A program made the translations under genes and the position numbers. DNA of 64,000 nt from Streptomyces griseosporeus (GTDB lineage Bacteria > Actinomycetota > Actinomycetes > Streptomycetales > Streptomycetaceae). The notes under the pieces are model-generated. The model was not told the DNA's origin, made no database searches, and was given only the letters and a program-made list of their open reading frames with translations. Below, piece after piece: positions 33,918 to 42,554 of this stretch (position 1 is the stretch's first letter; every line of letters begins with the position of its first letter). The DNA lies in NCBI RefSeq assembly GCF_014656055.1, contig NZ_BNBR01000006.1:62001-126000 (forward strand), given 5' to 3'.

Positions 33918-34622
33918 TTACTTCAGGTGCAGCTGCTGGCCCGGGTAGATGAGGTCGGCGTCCTCGACGATGTCCTTGTTGAGGTCGAAGAGCTTCTTCC
34001 AGCCGCCGGAGACGTGGTGCTTCTCAGCGATGGTGGAGAGGGTGTCGCCCTTGACGACCTTGTACTCGCCGTCGCCCTTCTTGACCTTCTTGCCGGTCGG
34101 GGTGGTGACGGTCTTCTGGCTCTTCTGCGTCTTCGGGGCCTGCTGCTGGGCCGGACGCTCGGCGGTGCGCGAGGCGCTCTGCTCGGTGGAGCGCTCGGTG
34201 GTGGTGCCCTGGCTGCTGCTGGAGGAGCCGGCGCCGCCGCCGTTGTACGGGGTGCTCGACAGGCCCGTGCCGCAGACCGGCCAGGCGCCCTTGCCCTGGG
34301 AGGCGAGGACCTTCTCGGCGATCTCGATCTGCTGCGCCTTGGAGGCCTGGTCGGCGGTGGAGGCGTACGCCGTGCCGCCGTACGCGGCCCAGGTGGAGGC
34401 GGAGAACTGCAGGCCGCCGTAGTAGCCGTTGCCGGTGTTGATGGACCAGTTGCCGCCGGACTCGCACTGGGCGACGGCGTCCCACTCGGAGGCGGTGGCG
34501 GCGGAGGCGTTGCCGGCCGCCATCAGCGGGGCGGCGACGGCGGCGCCGGTGACACCGGCGAGCGCGATGGCGCGGGTGGCCTTGGACGGACGACGGTGCT
34601 TGCCCTTGCCGGAAAACAGCAT
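33918..34622 (-). CDS. rpfA: resuscitation-promoting factor-like LysM protein
   Basis: 234 residues, secreted. The signal peptide ends near NASAA. The Rpf/transglycosylase domain (SEWDAVAQCESGGNWSINTG, then YYGGLQFSASTWAAYGG and the paired Cys) has catalytic Glu in ESGG. A Ser/Thr/Gln linker follows, and a C-terminal LysM domain (YKVVKGDTLSTIAEKH to YPGQQLHLK) binds peptidoglycan. It cleaves wall glycan during germination and growth. A ydaO-type riboswitch occupies the leader, matching reports that Streptomyces rpfA is controlled by cyclic di-AMP. Confidence 0.92.
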   Translation of the reverse strand: MLFSGKGKHRRPSKATRAIALAGVTGAAVAAPLMAAGNASAATASEWDAVAQCESGGNWSINTGNGYYGGLQFSASTWAAYGGTAYASTADQASKAQQIEIAEKVLASQGKGAWPVCGTGLSSTPYNGGGAGSSSSSQGTTTERSTEQSASRTAERPAQQQAPKTQKSQKTVTTPTGKKVKKGDGEYKVVKGDTLSTIAEKHHVSGGWKKLFDLNKDIVEDADLIYPGQQLHLK

Positions 34623-34633
34623 GGATCGATCCC

Positions 34634-34815
34634 CTCACCGACGCCTGCGAGGTGAGCTGTCGGGTTCGGGCCGGTTGAGTTGCCCGGCCGTGTCCGTTAC
34701 GAGGCTTTCACCCCGTGACGTCCACGGCTTCACCCCTAGCCGCCCCGGCCAACTGACCGGCGCGGCGCTTACCTTGGGTCCCCCGCTCCTGCCTACGGCG
34801 CTCGAAGCGACGACT
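34634..34815 (-). promoter_or_regulatory. ydaO/yuaA (cyclic di-AMP) riboswitch upstream of rpfA
   Basis: The minus-strand leader carries GGAGCGGGGGACCCA, two GGGGTGAA elements (34736-34729 and 34714-34707) and the 3' signature CCGACAGCTCACCTCGCAGG, all characteristic of the actinobacterial ydaO motif. The CTCACC of the 3' signature can pair with GGTGAG (34639-34634) that includes the ribosome site region of rpfA, suggesting how ligand binding could control expression. Confidence 0.85.
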
Positions 34816-35007
34816 GTTCCCGTGCTGCCGCTGGCAGGATTCGGCGTTGCGGCGGCCGGGGCCCGCGATGGCGAGCGGTCACGACCGTAGACACGCGATC
34901 GGGCGAATTTCAAAGACGATCAGGGCCTCTGAGACTCATCCCACACTTTCGCCAAACCGGACATTAGCCACGAAACAGGGCGTCAACTCCCGCCCGTTTA
35001 CGCCCCT

Positions 35008-36057
35008 TTAGCCACCGACACGCAGGGTCTGACCGGGCACGATGTGGCTCGGGTCGGCGCCGATGGCGTCCTTGTTCTCGTCGTAGAGGCGGTGCCATCC
35101 GCCGTCGACGTCAAGGGAGTCGGCGATGGAGGCGAGGCTGTCGCCGACGCGGACGGTGTACGACCCCGCCCCGGCTCCGTCGGCGGGCGCGGCGTGCCGG
35201 CCGGTGGTCGCGGCGGCGGCGCCGGAGGTGTCCTCCTCGGCGCTGGTGCCGCGATGACGTCCGGTGCCCTGCTCGTCGAGGCCGAGGGCGCCCGTGTCGA
35301 CGAGGCCCGAAGAGCCGACGGGCTGGCCCGAGTTGTCCGACTCGTCGTACTTCGGGTCGACTGTGGGCGAGCTGTCGGGTTCCTGTGCGCCGGCGTCCGG
35401 CGTCGTGGTCGCCCCGGGGGTCGCGGCGGAGCCGGTGGTGGAGCCCTTGCCGCCGGAAGCGCTCGGGGAGGCTTCGGAGGAGCCCTCGGAGGCGCCCCGG
35501 GAAGGCGCGGAGGCGTCCGGGGAGGCGGCGGTTCCGGAGCCGGCGGTGGAACCGGACGGCTCGGCGGAGTCGGCGGGATCGGACGAGGCGGAACTCTCGG
35601 GCGAGGCGGAGGAATCGGACGAACCGGCCGTACCGGTTGACGCGCCGTCGGTCACACCGGTGTCCACGTCGGCCGCGCCGGACTGCTGTGTGAGCCCGGA
35701 CAGCAGCCCGCAGGCCGGCCAGGCACCGACGCCCTGGTCGGCGAGGACCTTCTCGGCGACGGCTATCTGCTGGGAGCGGCTGGCCAGGTCGGGCCGCTCG
35801 GCGTACTCCGTGCCGCCGTACTTCTCCCAGTCCTCCAGGGTCAGGTGCAGACCGCCGTAGAACCCGTCACCGGTGTTCTGGCTCCAGGAGCCGCCGGTCT
35901 CGCACTCCGCCACCTTGTTCCACACGGTGCCGTCGGCCGCGCTGGCGCCACTGGCGCCGAGGAGCGGGATGGCGATGGCGGAACCGGTCACTCCGGCCGC
36001 GACGACGAAGGCCGGGGCCTGACGGGGGCGACGGTGACGACCGTTCCCGGAGAGCAT
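35008..36057 (-). CDS. second Rpf-like protein with long Ser/Gly linker and LysM
   Basis: 349 residues, secreted. Signal peptide to about residue 41 (ASGASAADG), Rpf-type domain with CETGGSWSQNTGDGFYGGLHL, paired Cys, then about 190 low-complexity residues rich in Ser, Ala, Gly, Asp and Thr, and a C-terminal LysM module (GSYTVRVGDSLASIADSL to PGQTLRVGG). The ATG at 36057 follows GGAAAGG. It is paralogous to rpfA and adjacent in tandem, but lacks the riboswitch. The 175-base gap upstream holds an ACTTGTCACAAGT palindrome at 36149-36161. Confidence 0.88.
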   Translation of the reverse strand: MLSGNGRHRRPRQAPAFVVAAGVTGSAIAIPLLGASGASAADGTVWNKVAECETGGSWSQNTGDGFYGGLHLTLEDWEKYGGTEYAERPDLASRSQQIAVAEKVLADQGVGAWPACGLLSGLTQQSGAADVDTGVTDGASTGTAGSSDSSASPESSASSDPADSAEPSGSTAGSGTAASPDASAPSRGASEGSSEASPSASGGKGSTTGSAATPGATTTPDAGAQEPDSSPTVDPKYDESDNSGQPVGSSGLVDTGALGLDEQGTGRHRGTSAEEDTSGAAAATTGRHAAPADGAGAGSYTVRVGDSLASIADSLDVDGGWHRLYDENKDAIGADPSHIVPGQTLRVGG

Positions 36058-36233
36058 GCGGGGACCTTTCCCGAGACAACACGGACCGCACGGCGTTGGC
36101 GGTGGGCCGGGGCGCCGCGCTGACGAGTGAACGTATAGGCACACGATCACTTGTCACAAGTTCATGCCGCGAGGATCACGTGAAGATCACAGAGGTGAAG
36201 GGGTGTCACCTTTGCCGTCGCGACGGTTCCTTG

Positions 36234-37511
36234 TCAGGGCGCCGGGGTGAACTCGACGGGCAGGGTGCGCAGTCCGCGCATGATGAGCCCGCCGCGCCAG
36301 CGCAGGTCGGCCGGGTCGGCGCCGAGGCGCAGGTCGGGCAGCCGGGTCAGCAGGGTGGCGAGCGCGGTCTGGCCCTCCAGGCGGGCGAGCGGGGCGCCGA
36401 GGCAGTAGTGGATGCCGTGGCCGTAGCCGAGGTGCTGGTTGTCACGCCGGGCGAGGTCGAGGGTGTCGGGCTCGGCGAACCGCTCCGGGTCCCGGTCGGC
36501 GGCGGCGAGGACGACGAGGACGGGGTCGCCGGGTGCGATGTCCTGCCCGCCGATGGCGAGGGGCCGGGTGGCGAACCGCCAGGTGGCCAGCTCCACCGGG
36601 CCGTCGTAGCGCAGGAGTTCCTCCACGCCGGTCTCCAGCAGCCCCGTCTCCCCGGCGGCCAGCGACCGCTGGAGCGACTGCCGCTGCTCGGGGTGCGTGA
36701 GCAGGGCATATGTCCCATTACCGATCAGATTCACGGTGGTCTCGAAGCCGGCGAACAGAAGGATGAAGGCCATCGCGGCGGCCTCGTTCTCCGTGAGGTG
36801 CTCGCCGTGGTCGGAGGCCCGGATGAGACCGGAGATGAGGTCCTCGCCCGGGGCGGGTTCGGCGGGCAGGGCCGCGCGCTTGCGGTGGATGAGCTCGGCG
36901 AGATAGCCGCGCATCTTCTTCACCGACCGCGCCACCCCGCCGCGCGGGCCGCCTCCGTGACGGATCATCATGCCCGCCCAGTCCCGGAAGTCGTCCTGGT
37001 CCTCGCGCGGGACGCCGAGCAGGTCGCAGATCGCGTAGATGGGGAGCGGGAACGCGAACTCGTGGATGAGGTCGGCCGAGCCGCGCCCGGCGAACCCGTC
37101 GATGAGCCGGTCCGTCAGCTCCTGCACACGCGGCGCGAACTCGGCGACCCGGCGCGGGGTGAACGCCTTGCTGACCAGCCGCCGCAGCCGGGTGTGGTCC
37201 GGCGGGTCGATGTTCAGCAGATGGGTCATCAGCTCGGCCTTGCGCTCACCGGGGATGCCCGTCTTGCCCTTGGCGTGCGCGGGCTCGGCGTGGTGCGCCG
37301 GGTTCTTGCTGAGCCGCTGGTCGGCGAGGGCCTGCCGGGCGTCGGCGTACCGGGTGACCAGCCAGGCCTCCACCCCGCTGGGCAGCCGGGTGCGGTGCAC
37401 GGGCGCGTGCTCGCGCAGCCAGGCGTAGGCGGGGTAAGGGTTCGCGGCGAACTCCCAGGTGAAGAGTTCGGGCGCGTCCTCGGGCAGGGGGTGGTGGTGC
37501 TGGTCGGTCAC
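36234..37511 (-). CDS. cytochrome P450 (CYP107-like)
   Basis: 425 residues, soluble bacterial class I P450. The I-helix has AGFETTVN, the K-helix EELLRYDGPVE, and the heme-binding loop is LGYGHGIHYCLGAPLAR with the thiolate Cys (the usual Phe is Tyr). Catalysis needs a separate ferredoxin and reductase, not present nearby. The GTG at 37511 overlaps the mazG stop (GTGA), suggesting translational coupling. Position beside rpf and mazG genes matches what I recall for CYP107U1 in S. coelicolor. Substrate unknown. Confidence 0.92.
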   Translation of the reverse strand: MTDQHHHPLPEDAPELFTWEFAANPYPAYAWLREHAPVHRTRLPSGVEAWLVTRYADARQALADQRLSKNPAHHAEPAHAKGKTGIPGERKAELMTHLLNIDPPDHTRLRRLVSKAFTPRRVAEFAPRVQELTDRLIDGFAGRGSADLIHEFAFPLPIYAICDLLGVPREDQDDFRDWAGMMIRHGGGPRGGVARSVKKMRGYLAELIHRKRAALPAEPAPGEDLISGLIRASDHGEHLTENEAAAMAFILLFAGFETTVNLIGNGTYALLTHPEQRQSLQRSLAAGETGLLETGVEELLRYDGPVELATWRFATRPLAIGGQDIAPGDPVLVVLAAADRDPERFAEPDTLDLARRDNQHLGYGHGIHYCLGAPLARLEGQTALATLLTRLPDLRLGADPADLRWRGGLIMRGLRTLPVEFTPAP

Positions 37512-38590
37512 TCCTCGACGGTATCCGGCCCCGGGTGGGCCTCGGCGTCGTGGTGGTCGTCGTCGGCGGAGGCGTCCGGGTGGGCCTCGGCGTCGCGGTG
37601 GCGGTCCGTGGCCGGTTCCGCGGGGTGACCCTCGGCGGCGCGGACGGCGTCCCGGTAGGCGCGGGCGGCTGCGCGCAGGGCGGCCTCGGGGTCGACGCCG
37701 TCCGCCTCGGCGCGGGCGGCGAGGGCCAGCAGCTCGTAGCCGAGGCCGGCGCCCTCGGGCAGCGGCACGGAGAGTCCGGCCGTCCGGGCGCGGGAGACCA
37801 GCTTGGCGGCGAGGGAGAGCGCCGGCTGGTGCAGGGGGACGCCCTCGGTGACGGACGTACGCCGCTTCTCCTGCGCCTTGGTGCGCAGCCAGTGCGCCTT
37901 GACCTCCTCGGGGGTCGTGGCGGTGGCGTCCCCGAAGACATGGGGGTGGCGGTGGATGAGCTTGGCGACGATGCCGCCGGCGACGTCGTCGATGGAGAAC
38001 GGCTCCTCGGCGTCCTCCTCGGCGATCCGCGCGTGGAAGACGACCTGCAGGAGCACGTCCCCCAGCTCCTCGCGCAGCTCGTCGCGGTCGCCGTCCTCGA
38101 TGGCCTCGACCAGCTCGTACGCCTCCTCCATGGCGTACTTCGCCAGGCCCTCGTGGGTCTGCCGGGAGGACCAGGGGCACTCGGCGCGGATCCGGTCCAT
38201 GACCTGCACGAGGTCGAGCAGCCGGGCGCCGGGCAGGTCGTACGACCCAGGCAGCAGCTCCAGCGCGGGCATCGCCACGCGTCCCGACCCGGCGAGCCGG
38301 GCCAGCCCGTCGGTGAGCGCGGGCTCCCCCTCGCCGGTCGCCACGACGACGACGGTCCGCCCGCCTGCACAGGCGCCGACGACCTCCTCGGCGGTCGGGG
38401 ACGCCTCCTCGACGGTGATCCCCGCCTCCCTCAGATACGGCACCTGCGGATGCGCCCCGTCGGCACACAGCACCTGGTCGGCGGCGTGCAGCACCTGCCA
38501 GGCGTCCCAGGACAGCAGACCGGGGGCTACGCGGTGGCTGGTGGTGAGGAGGACGATGCGGCCGGGGTCATCGGGGCGGGTTGCGTTCAC
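37508..38590 (-). CDS. mazG: MazG-family nucleoside triphosphate pyrophosphohydrolase
   Basis: 360 residues. The N-terminal part (about 1-110) looks like a reduced tetrapyrrole-methylase-like fold. The MazG core has LVQVMDRIRAECPWSSRQTHEGLAKYAMEEAYELVEAI and REELGDVLLQVVFHARIAEE (EExxE...ExxD metal sites), then FSIDDVAGGIVAKLIHRHPHVFG. It cleans non-canonical NTPs. The C-terminal tail is Asp/His-rich and variable. GTG at 38590 has no clear ribosome site, and the upstream gap holds repeats that could affect expression. Confidence 0.88.
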   Translation of the reverse strand: MNATRPDDPGRIVLLTTSHRVAPGLLSWDAWQVLHAADQVLCADGAHPQVPYLREAGITVEEASPTAEEVVGACAGGRTVVVVATGEGEPALTDGLARLAGSGRVAMPALELLPGSYDLPGARLLDLVQVMDRIRAECPWSSRQTHEGLAKYAMEEAYELVEAIEDGDRDELREELGDVLLQVVFHARIAEEDAEEPFSIDDVAGGIVAKLIHRHPHVFGDATATTPEEVKAHWLRTKAQEKRRTSVTEGVPLHQPALSLAAKLVSRARTAGLSVPLPEGAGLGYELLALAARAEADGVDPEAALRAAARAYRDAVRAAEGHPAEPATDRHRDAEAHPDASADDDHHDAEAHPGPDTVEE

Positions 38591-38619
38591 GGTGGGAACT
38601 GTAATCCGCCGGGCTGCGG

Positions 38620-38768
38620 GGGGTCGTGCCGCTGGGGCTACGGCGGCCTAGCTGCGGGCAGTCGTGCCGCTGGGGCGATGGGGGTCCCCCCTGCTCGAGC
38701 GAAGCCGAGAGCTTGGGGGAGGGTGGGCGCTGGGGGTACCCCCTGCTCGAAGAGCTTGGGGGAGGCAC
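38620..38768. repeat. tandem palindromic repeats and a short direct repeat
   Basis: Two copies of a palindromic element lie at 38683-38723 and 38732-38768. Their common frame is CCCCCTGCTCGA...AGCTTGGGGGAGG. The first contains an additional internal GCGAAGCCGAG, while the second lacks it. Just upstream, TCGTGCCGCTGGGG is repeated twice near 38624 and 38661. The palindromic unit is a known kind of interspersed repeat in Streptomyces chromosomes. It sits in the 250-base gap before mazG and could fold strongly in RNA. Confidence 0.8.
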
Positions 38769-38840
38769 CCCGTAGCGCCGGGCCGCGCGACCCACCCCCG
38801 GCCGGCACCCGCGCCGGGCGCCGACGAGACCGCCGTACCG

Positions 38841-39479
38841 TTACGCCTGCTGCCCGCCGCCGGTCACCTCACGTACCCACGGCGTCTTCCCGTTCACCCG
38901 CCCCACCTTCTGCGCGTCCCAGCTGCCGTAGCGCGGGTTCAGCTCGACGCCCAGTTCCTTGGAGGCCTTGGACAGCGCCGCCCAGAAGGCCGGCTGGTCG
39001 GTCCGGGTGCCCAGCGCCGCGGCCAGCTTCTGCGCCTCGGCCTGCAGCCGCAGGTTGTCCTCCAGCCGCTGCGGCGGCACGCCGTACTGCTGCAGCCAGG
39101 CCGTCTCCAGCGCCTTCGCGCCGCCGACCTGCCCCTCCAGCTGGGCCCGCAGCTCCTGCACGTCCCGCCGGGTCACGGTCACGCCCGCGTCCTCGGCGGC
39201 CCGGTGCAGGACCCGGTCGAGCACCATGCCGTGCAGCGTGTCCCGGGTGAGCCCGGCCGTACCGGCGACGACCCGCGCGTACTGCGCCTGGTCCGGCACG
39301 GCCTCGCGCTGCGCCGCGCGGACCTCGTTCACCCGGCTCTCCAGCTGCGCGACGGTGATCCGCTGGTCGCCGACGACGGCTGCCGCACCGGGGTGCGCGT
39401 CGTTTCCGCAGGCGGTCAGGAGAGGCGCCGCGGCGATCGCGGCGGTGAGCAGGAGCGCGGTGCGACGGCGGCGGTGCAA
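38841..39479 (-). CDS. SurA-N-like lipoprotein
   Basis: 212 residues. The signal peptide runs RTALLLTAAIAAAPLLTAC and ends in a lipobox. The body is the SurA N-terminal chaperone type: AAAVVGDQRITVAQLESRVNEVRAAQ, LTRDTLHGMVLDRVLHRAAEDAGVTVTRRDVQELRAQLEGQVGG. It lacks a visible rotamase domain. CGGGAGG lies five bases before a TTG at 39479, which gives the correct signal start; other start codons in frame have no such site. Probable role: folding of exported proteins on the outer membrane face. Confidence 0.8.
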   Translation of the reverse strand: MHRRRRTALLLTAAIAAAPLLTACGNDAHPGAAAVVGDQRITVAQLESRVNEVRAAQREAVPDQAQYARVVAGTAGLTRDTLHGMVLDRVLHRAAEDAGVTVTRRDVQELRAQLEGQVGGAKALETAWLQQYGVPPQRLEDNLRLQAEAQKLAAALGTRTDQPAFWAALSKASKELGVELNPRYGSWDAQKVGRVNGKTPWVREVTGGGQQA

Positions 39480-39623
39480 GGAAACCTCCCGAGGAGATTG
39501 TGCGGCGGTGCACAAAGTCTTGCGGTGATCGATGGTAGGCAGGGGACGAGCTGAGGCCAACCCATTCGACCAACGATTCACCACGGGTTGCGGCACCGCC
39601 GCGCGCCGCCGTCGCGGGGAGGG

Positions 39624-40451
39624 TCAGCCGACGATCGCGACCGGAGCGTCCCAGGCGTCACGGTCCACGGTGATCGTGTAGCCGCCCCGCGACTCCTTGC
39701 TGTTGACCATGTACTGATGGCCCCGGCTGTGGTCGGTGTACTGCGTCGACCCCCACGGCCAGTCGGCAGTGGTGGTGTTCTGCTTGTCCCACAGCGCGTA
39801 CCAGAGGTTGCCCGGCAGGTCCGTCTTGTTGGTGGCGGTCGCGATCGCCTTGGCGCTGGAGCTGCTGAAGCCGTAGTAGCCGCTGCGGTAGGTCTTGGCG
39901 CGCAGGGTCTTGCTGAAGGAGCGCACGTACGTCAGCACGGCGTCGTTGCACGCCTTGTTGGTGATGTCGTACGGCTCCATGTCGAGGTAGACGGGGCTGC
40001 CGGCCTTCATGCCGAGCGCGGAGGCCTTGGCGACGGCGTCCGTGGCGTCGGTGACGCCGAGGGAGGCGGCGTTGGCGGCGGTCATCTTCTCCGGGTTGGA
40101 ACCGGTCTGGCAGGGCGGCTGGGCGCCGACGTAGATCGGGATCAGCTTCCAGCCGATGGAGTTGACCGACTTCACCCAGGACGCGGTGAGGTTGGGCTGC
40201 GCGCAGCCGCGGTTCTTGCCGCCGATGTAGACGGCGGCGGCGCCGTAGAAGCCGGTGTGCCAGGCCTTCATCGCGGCCGTGGAGGGCGCGGTGCAGGCGT
40301 CGAAGGCGCGGCCCGTGAAGGTCTTCTGCGCGGGCCAGGCGGTGGCGGCCATGGACTGCTGCGCGGCGATGCCGCCTCCGGCGACGACGACGGCTCCCGC
40401 CGCGCCCCAGGCGATGTAACGACGCTTCTTGGACTGCCGGTGCTCGGCCAT
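39624..40451 (-). CDS. secreted DUF1906 (glycoside-hydrolase-like) protein
   Basis: 275 residues. A basic N-terminus and hydrophobic helix (IAWGAAGAVVVAGGGIAAQQ) act as an uncleaved anchor or signal. The domain reads GRAFDACTAPSTAAMKAWHT, FYGAAAVYIGGKNRG, WKLIPIYVGAQPPC, GSPVYLDMEPYD and SGYYGFSSS, the TIM-barrel-like DUF1906 pattern related to the Rv2525c group. The conserved acidic residues (DMEPYD) suggest a hydrolase-like site. Start ATG at 40451, preceded by a GTG two codons earlier. Substrate unknown, probably cell-envelope sugar. Confidence 0.85.
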   Translation of the reverse strand: MAEHRQSKKRRYIAWGAAGAVVVAGGGIAAQQSMAATAWPAQKTFTGRAFDACTAPSTAAMKAWHTGFYGAAAVYIGGKNRGCAQPNLTASWVKSVNSIGWKLIPIYVGAQPPCQTGSNPEKMTAANAASLGVTDATDAVAKASALGMKAGSPVYLDMEPYDITNKACNDAVLTYVRSFSKTLRAKTYRSGYYGFSSSSAKAIATATNKTDLPGNLWYALWDKQNTTTADWPWGSTQYTDHSRGHQYMVNSKESRGGYTITVDRDAWDAPVAIVG

Positions 40452-40641
40452 CCCCACCCCACTCGAAGATCACAGGAACCCCCCATGTCACTGCAGGATC
40501 CCCGAACCCGCCAGGTACCTTGACCGAGCTTTGGGCGAGCTGAGATCACTTCGTGGCCGGGCGTTCCGTAGATTCACGAGGCCCCCCGCACCGCAGTTCC
40601 CACAGCCGATCTCACCGATCGCGTTCCACGCAAGGATCCAC

Positions 40642-41388
40642 ATGCGTCTCCCGTCCCGTGCCGCCACCCGTGCGGCGTTCGCCGTCGCCGCCCTCCCGCT
40701 GGCCCTCTCCCTGGCGGCCTGCTCCTCCGGTTCCTCCGGTTCCTCCGGCTCCGACGGCAAGGCGTCCGCGCCCAGCAAGCCCGCGAACCCCAACGCCGGT
40801 GTGCTGACGGGCACGCAGCTGAAGCAGGCGCTGGCGCCGTCCTCCCTCATGCCGAAGGGCGTGACGCCCGTCGCGGACGGTACGGCGGACAGCGGCGACG
40901 AGTTCATCGCGCCGCCCGCGAAGACCGCCGGCAAGACGGACTGCGCCAAGTTCGGCAACACGTACTGGCTGGACATCACCGGCCTCAAGGGCGGTGTCTC
41001 CTTCGCACAGTCGGACCACGCGAAGCAGCCCGACCAGACCGAGGAGATCACCCAGGAGCTGGACGGCTTCCGGGGCACCACCGCGCAGGCCGTCATGAAG
41101 GACGTGCGGGCCGCGGTCGCCGCCTGCCCGACCTGGATCGACACCTCCACGCACGCCAAGGTGAAGGTCACCGGCAAGGAGACGCCCGGCCTGGGCGACG
41201 AGGCGTACACGATCACCCTCACCAGCAGCGCCTGGGAGAACGGCAGCACGCTGATCGCCGCGCGCGTCGGCACGAGCGTGCTGACCCTGCTGTCGACGGC
41301 CGGCTCCGACAACGGCGCCGCCGCCGGGCAGAAGGTCGCGGCGCACGTGGTGAAGTCGCTCCGGGTGCAGAAGCCGAAGTCGTCGTAA
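40642..41388 (+). CDS. lipoprotein, unknown function
   Basis: 248 residues. Signal peptide FAVAALPLALSLAAC with a lipobox, then a Ser/Gly linker (SSGSSGSSGSDG) and a domain of about 190 residues with two Cys (KTDCAKFGNTYW and AAVAACPTWID). ATG at 40642 follows AAGGA. The C-terminal end is a basic helix. Such sensor-like lipoproteins are frequent in Streptomyces; no family is recognised. Confidence 0.75.
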   Translation: MRLPSRAATRAAFAVAALPLALSLAACSSGSSGSSGSDGKASAPSKPANPNAGVLTGTQLKQALAPSSLMPKGVTPVADGTADSGDEFIAPPAKTAGKTDCAKFGNTYWLDITGLKGGVSFAQSDHAKQPDQTEEITQELDGFRGTTAQAVMKDVRAAVAACPTWIDTSTHAKVKVTGKETPGLGDEAYTITLTSSAWENGSTLIAARVGTSVLTLLSTAGSDNGAAAGQKVAAHVVKSLRVQKPKSS

Positions 41389-41500
41389 CCCCGGGCGCCC
41401 GAACAGCGCGTTCCTGTCCTAGTCTTCTTCCGCGCTCCCCTTTGTCAGCCTTGCCGGTCGTACCGGCGCGGGGAGCGTGGAAGAGGGGGGCGAGGAGCGT

Positions 41501-41866
41501 ATGGGAAAGCGTCTTGAGGCGGGCTGGTGGCAGCGGCTCGCGTGGGTGGCCCTGGTATGGGCGTCCCTGGGCCTGCTGATCTGGGTCCCCTTCCTCTACA
41601 TCGCGATCCGCCGGAACCGGCCCGCGGACTGGTGCGCGTTCGGGTCCTTCGTGCTCTACGAGATCGTGTCGATGAGCTGGTCGGAGATCCTCCCCCACGA
41701 CGACAGCAAGGCGGGCCTGGGCCTGATCGCCATCCTCACGCTGCTCACGGCGACGGTCATGCTGCTGTTCGCCGAGTTCGACAAGAAGACCCCACGCCAG
41801 CCGCAGTACGGGGTCGCCCCGGCACCGCACCCGGGGCAGCCGTACGGGTATCCGTACGGCCGTTGA
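41501..41866 (+). CDS. small membrane protein
   Basis: 121 residues. Three hydrophobic helices are visible: LAWVALVWASLGLLIWVPFLYIA, FGSFVLYEIVSMSW and GLGLIAILTLLTATVMLLFA. A Pro/Gln/Tyr-rich C-terminal tail follows (QPQYGVAPAPHPGQPYGYPYG), probably cytoplasmic. GAGGAG precedes the ATG at 41501. Function unknown. Confidence 0.7.
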   Translation: MGKRLEAGWWQRLAWVALVWASLGLLIWVPFLYIAIRRNRPADWCAFGSFVLYEIVSMSWSEILPHDDSKAGLGLIAILTLLTATVMLLFAEFDKKTPRQPQYGVAPAPHPGQPYGYPYGR

Positions 41867-41895
41867 GCCGTCGGTGAGCGGGACGCGGGTCTGCC

Positions 41896-42516
41896 GTGTC
41901 GAATGACGTCGCCTATCCCGTGTTCCGGACGGCGGACCGGGATCTGGCCCTACGGGCGGCCCGCCGGTTGGTGGCGTTCGGCGCCCGACCGTGGTCCCAG
42001 GTGTCGGTGGAGACCGAGGTGCCGACGGCGGCCGAGGCGATACGGCTGCGTGACGCGCTGCCGGAGGCGTGGTTCACCTGCTGGCACCTGGACGCGCCGA
42101 TCCTCGCAGCGCCCGGCGTCCCAGACCTGACCGGCGGGGTGCCCGCCCGTGAGCTTCCCGGCGACCCGGTCGGCTTGCAGCCGTACCTCCCGCTGTCGCT
42201 CTCGATGCTCGACCAGCCCGTGGGGACCGTCGAGGACCGCTTCGCCAAGGTGGTCGGCGGTCACATGGCCGCCATCCGCTGGTCGTCACTGTCCTGGCCC
42301 GCGGCGCCGGAACGTGACCTGTACGGCGAGGACAAGCACGCCGAGGTCACGCTCCTGCTGAACTGCGACTCCCGCGAACTCGACGCCCCCGCCGACACCC
42401 ACCTCGTGCTCGTCCACGTCCGGCGCCACAACGGCGACGGTTACGAGGACCGCTTCGCCCAGTGGCTGGCCGAGCGGGTCGGGCAACGGCTCATCGGTCC
42501 CGCGCAGCACGCGTGA
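41896..42516 (+). CDS. hypothetical protein
   Basis: 206 residues, cytoplasmic, acidic, no recognised domain. It shows alternating helices (RDLALRAARRLVAFGARPWS, EAIRLRDALPEAWFTCWHL) and a C-terminal part HAEVTLLLNCDSRELD and THLVLVHVRRHNGDGYEDRFAQWL. It starts at GTG 41896, 29 bases after the previous stop, so it may be cotranscribed with the membrane protein gene. A weak ribosome site makes the start uncertain. Confidence 0.55.
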   Translation: MSNDVAYPVFRTADRDLALRAARRLVAFGARPWSQVSVETEVPTAAEAIRLRDALPEAWFTCWHLDAPILAAPGVPDLTGGVPARELPGDPVGLQPYLPLSLSMLDQPVGTVEDRFAKVVGGHMAAIRWSSLSWPAAPERDLYGEDKHAEVTLLLNCDSRELDAPADTHLVLVHVRRHNGDGYEDRFAQWLAERVGQRLIGPAQHA

Positions 42517-42526
42517 GCCGGGCGGT

Positions 42527-42547
42527 CCGCCTCGCCGCGGGAGGCGG
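42527..42547. terminator. hairpin between convergent genes
   Basis: CCGCCTC (42527-42533) and GAGGCGG (42541-42547) enclose a seven-base loop 10 bases past the hypothetical gene stop and just before the end of the M16-like gene. Confidence 0.6.
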
Positions 42548-42554
42548 CGGCCGG

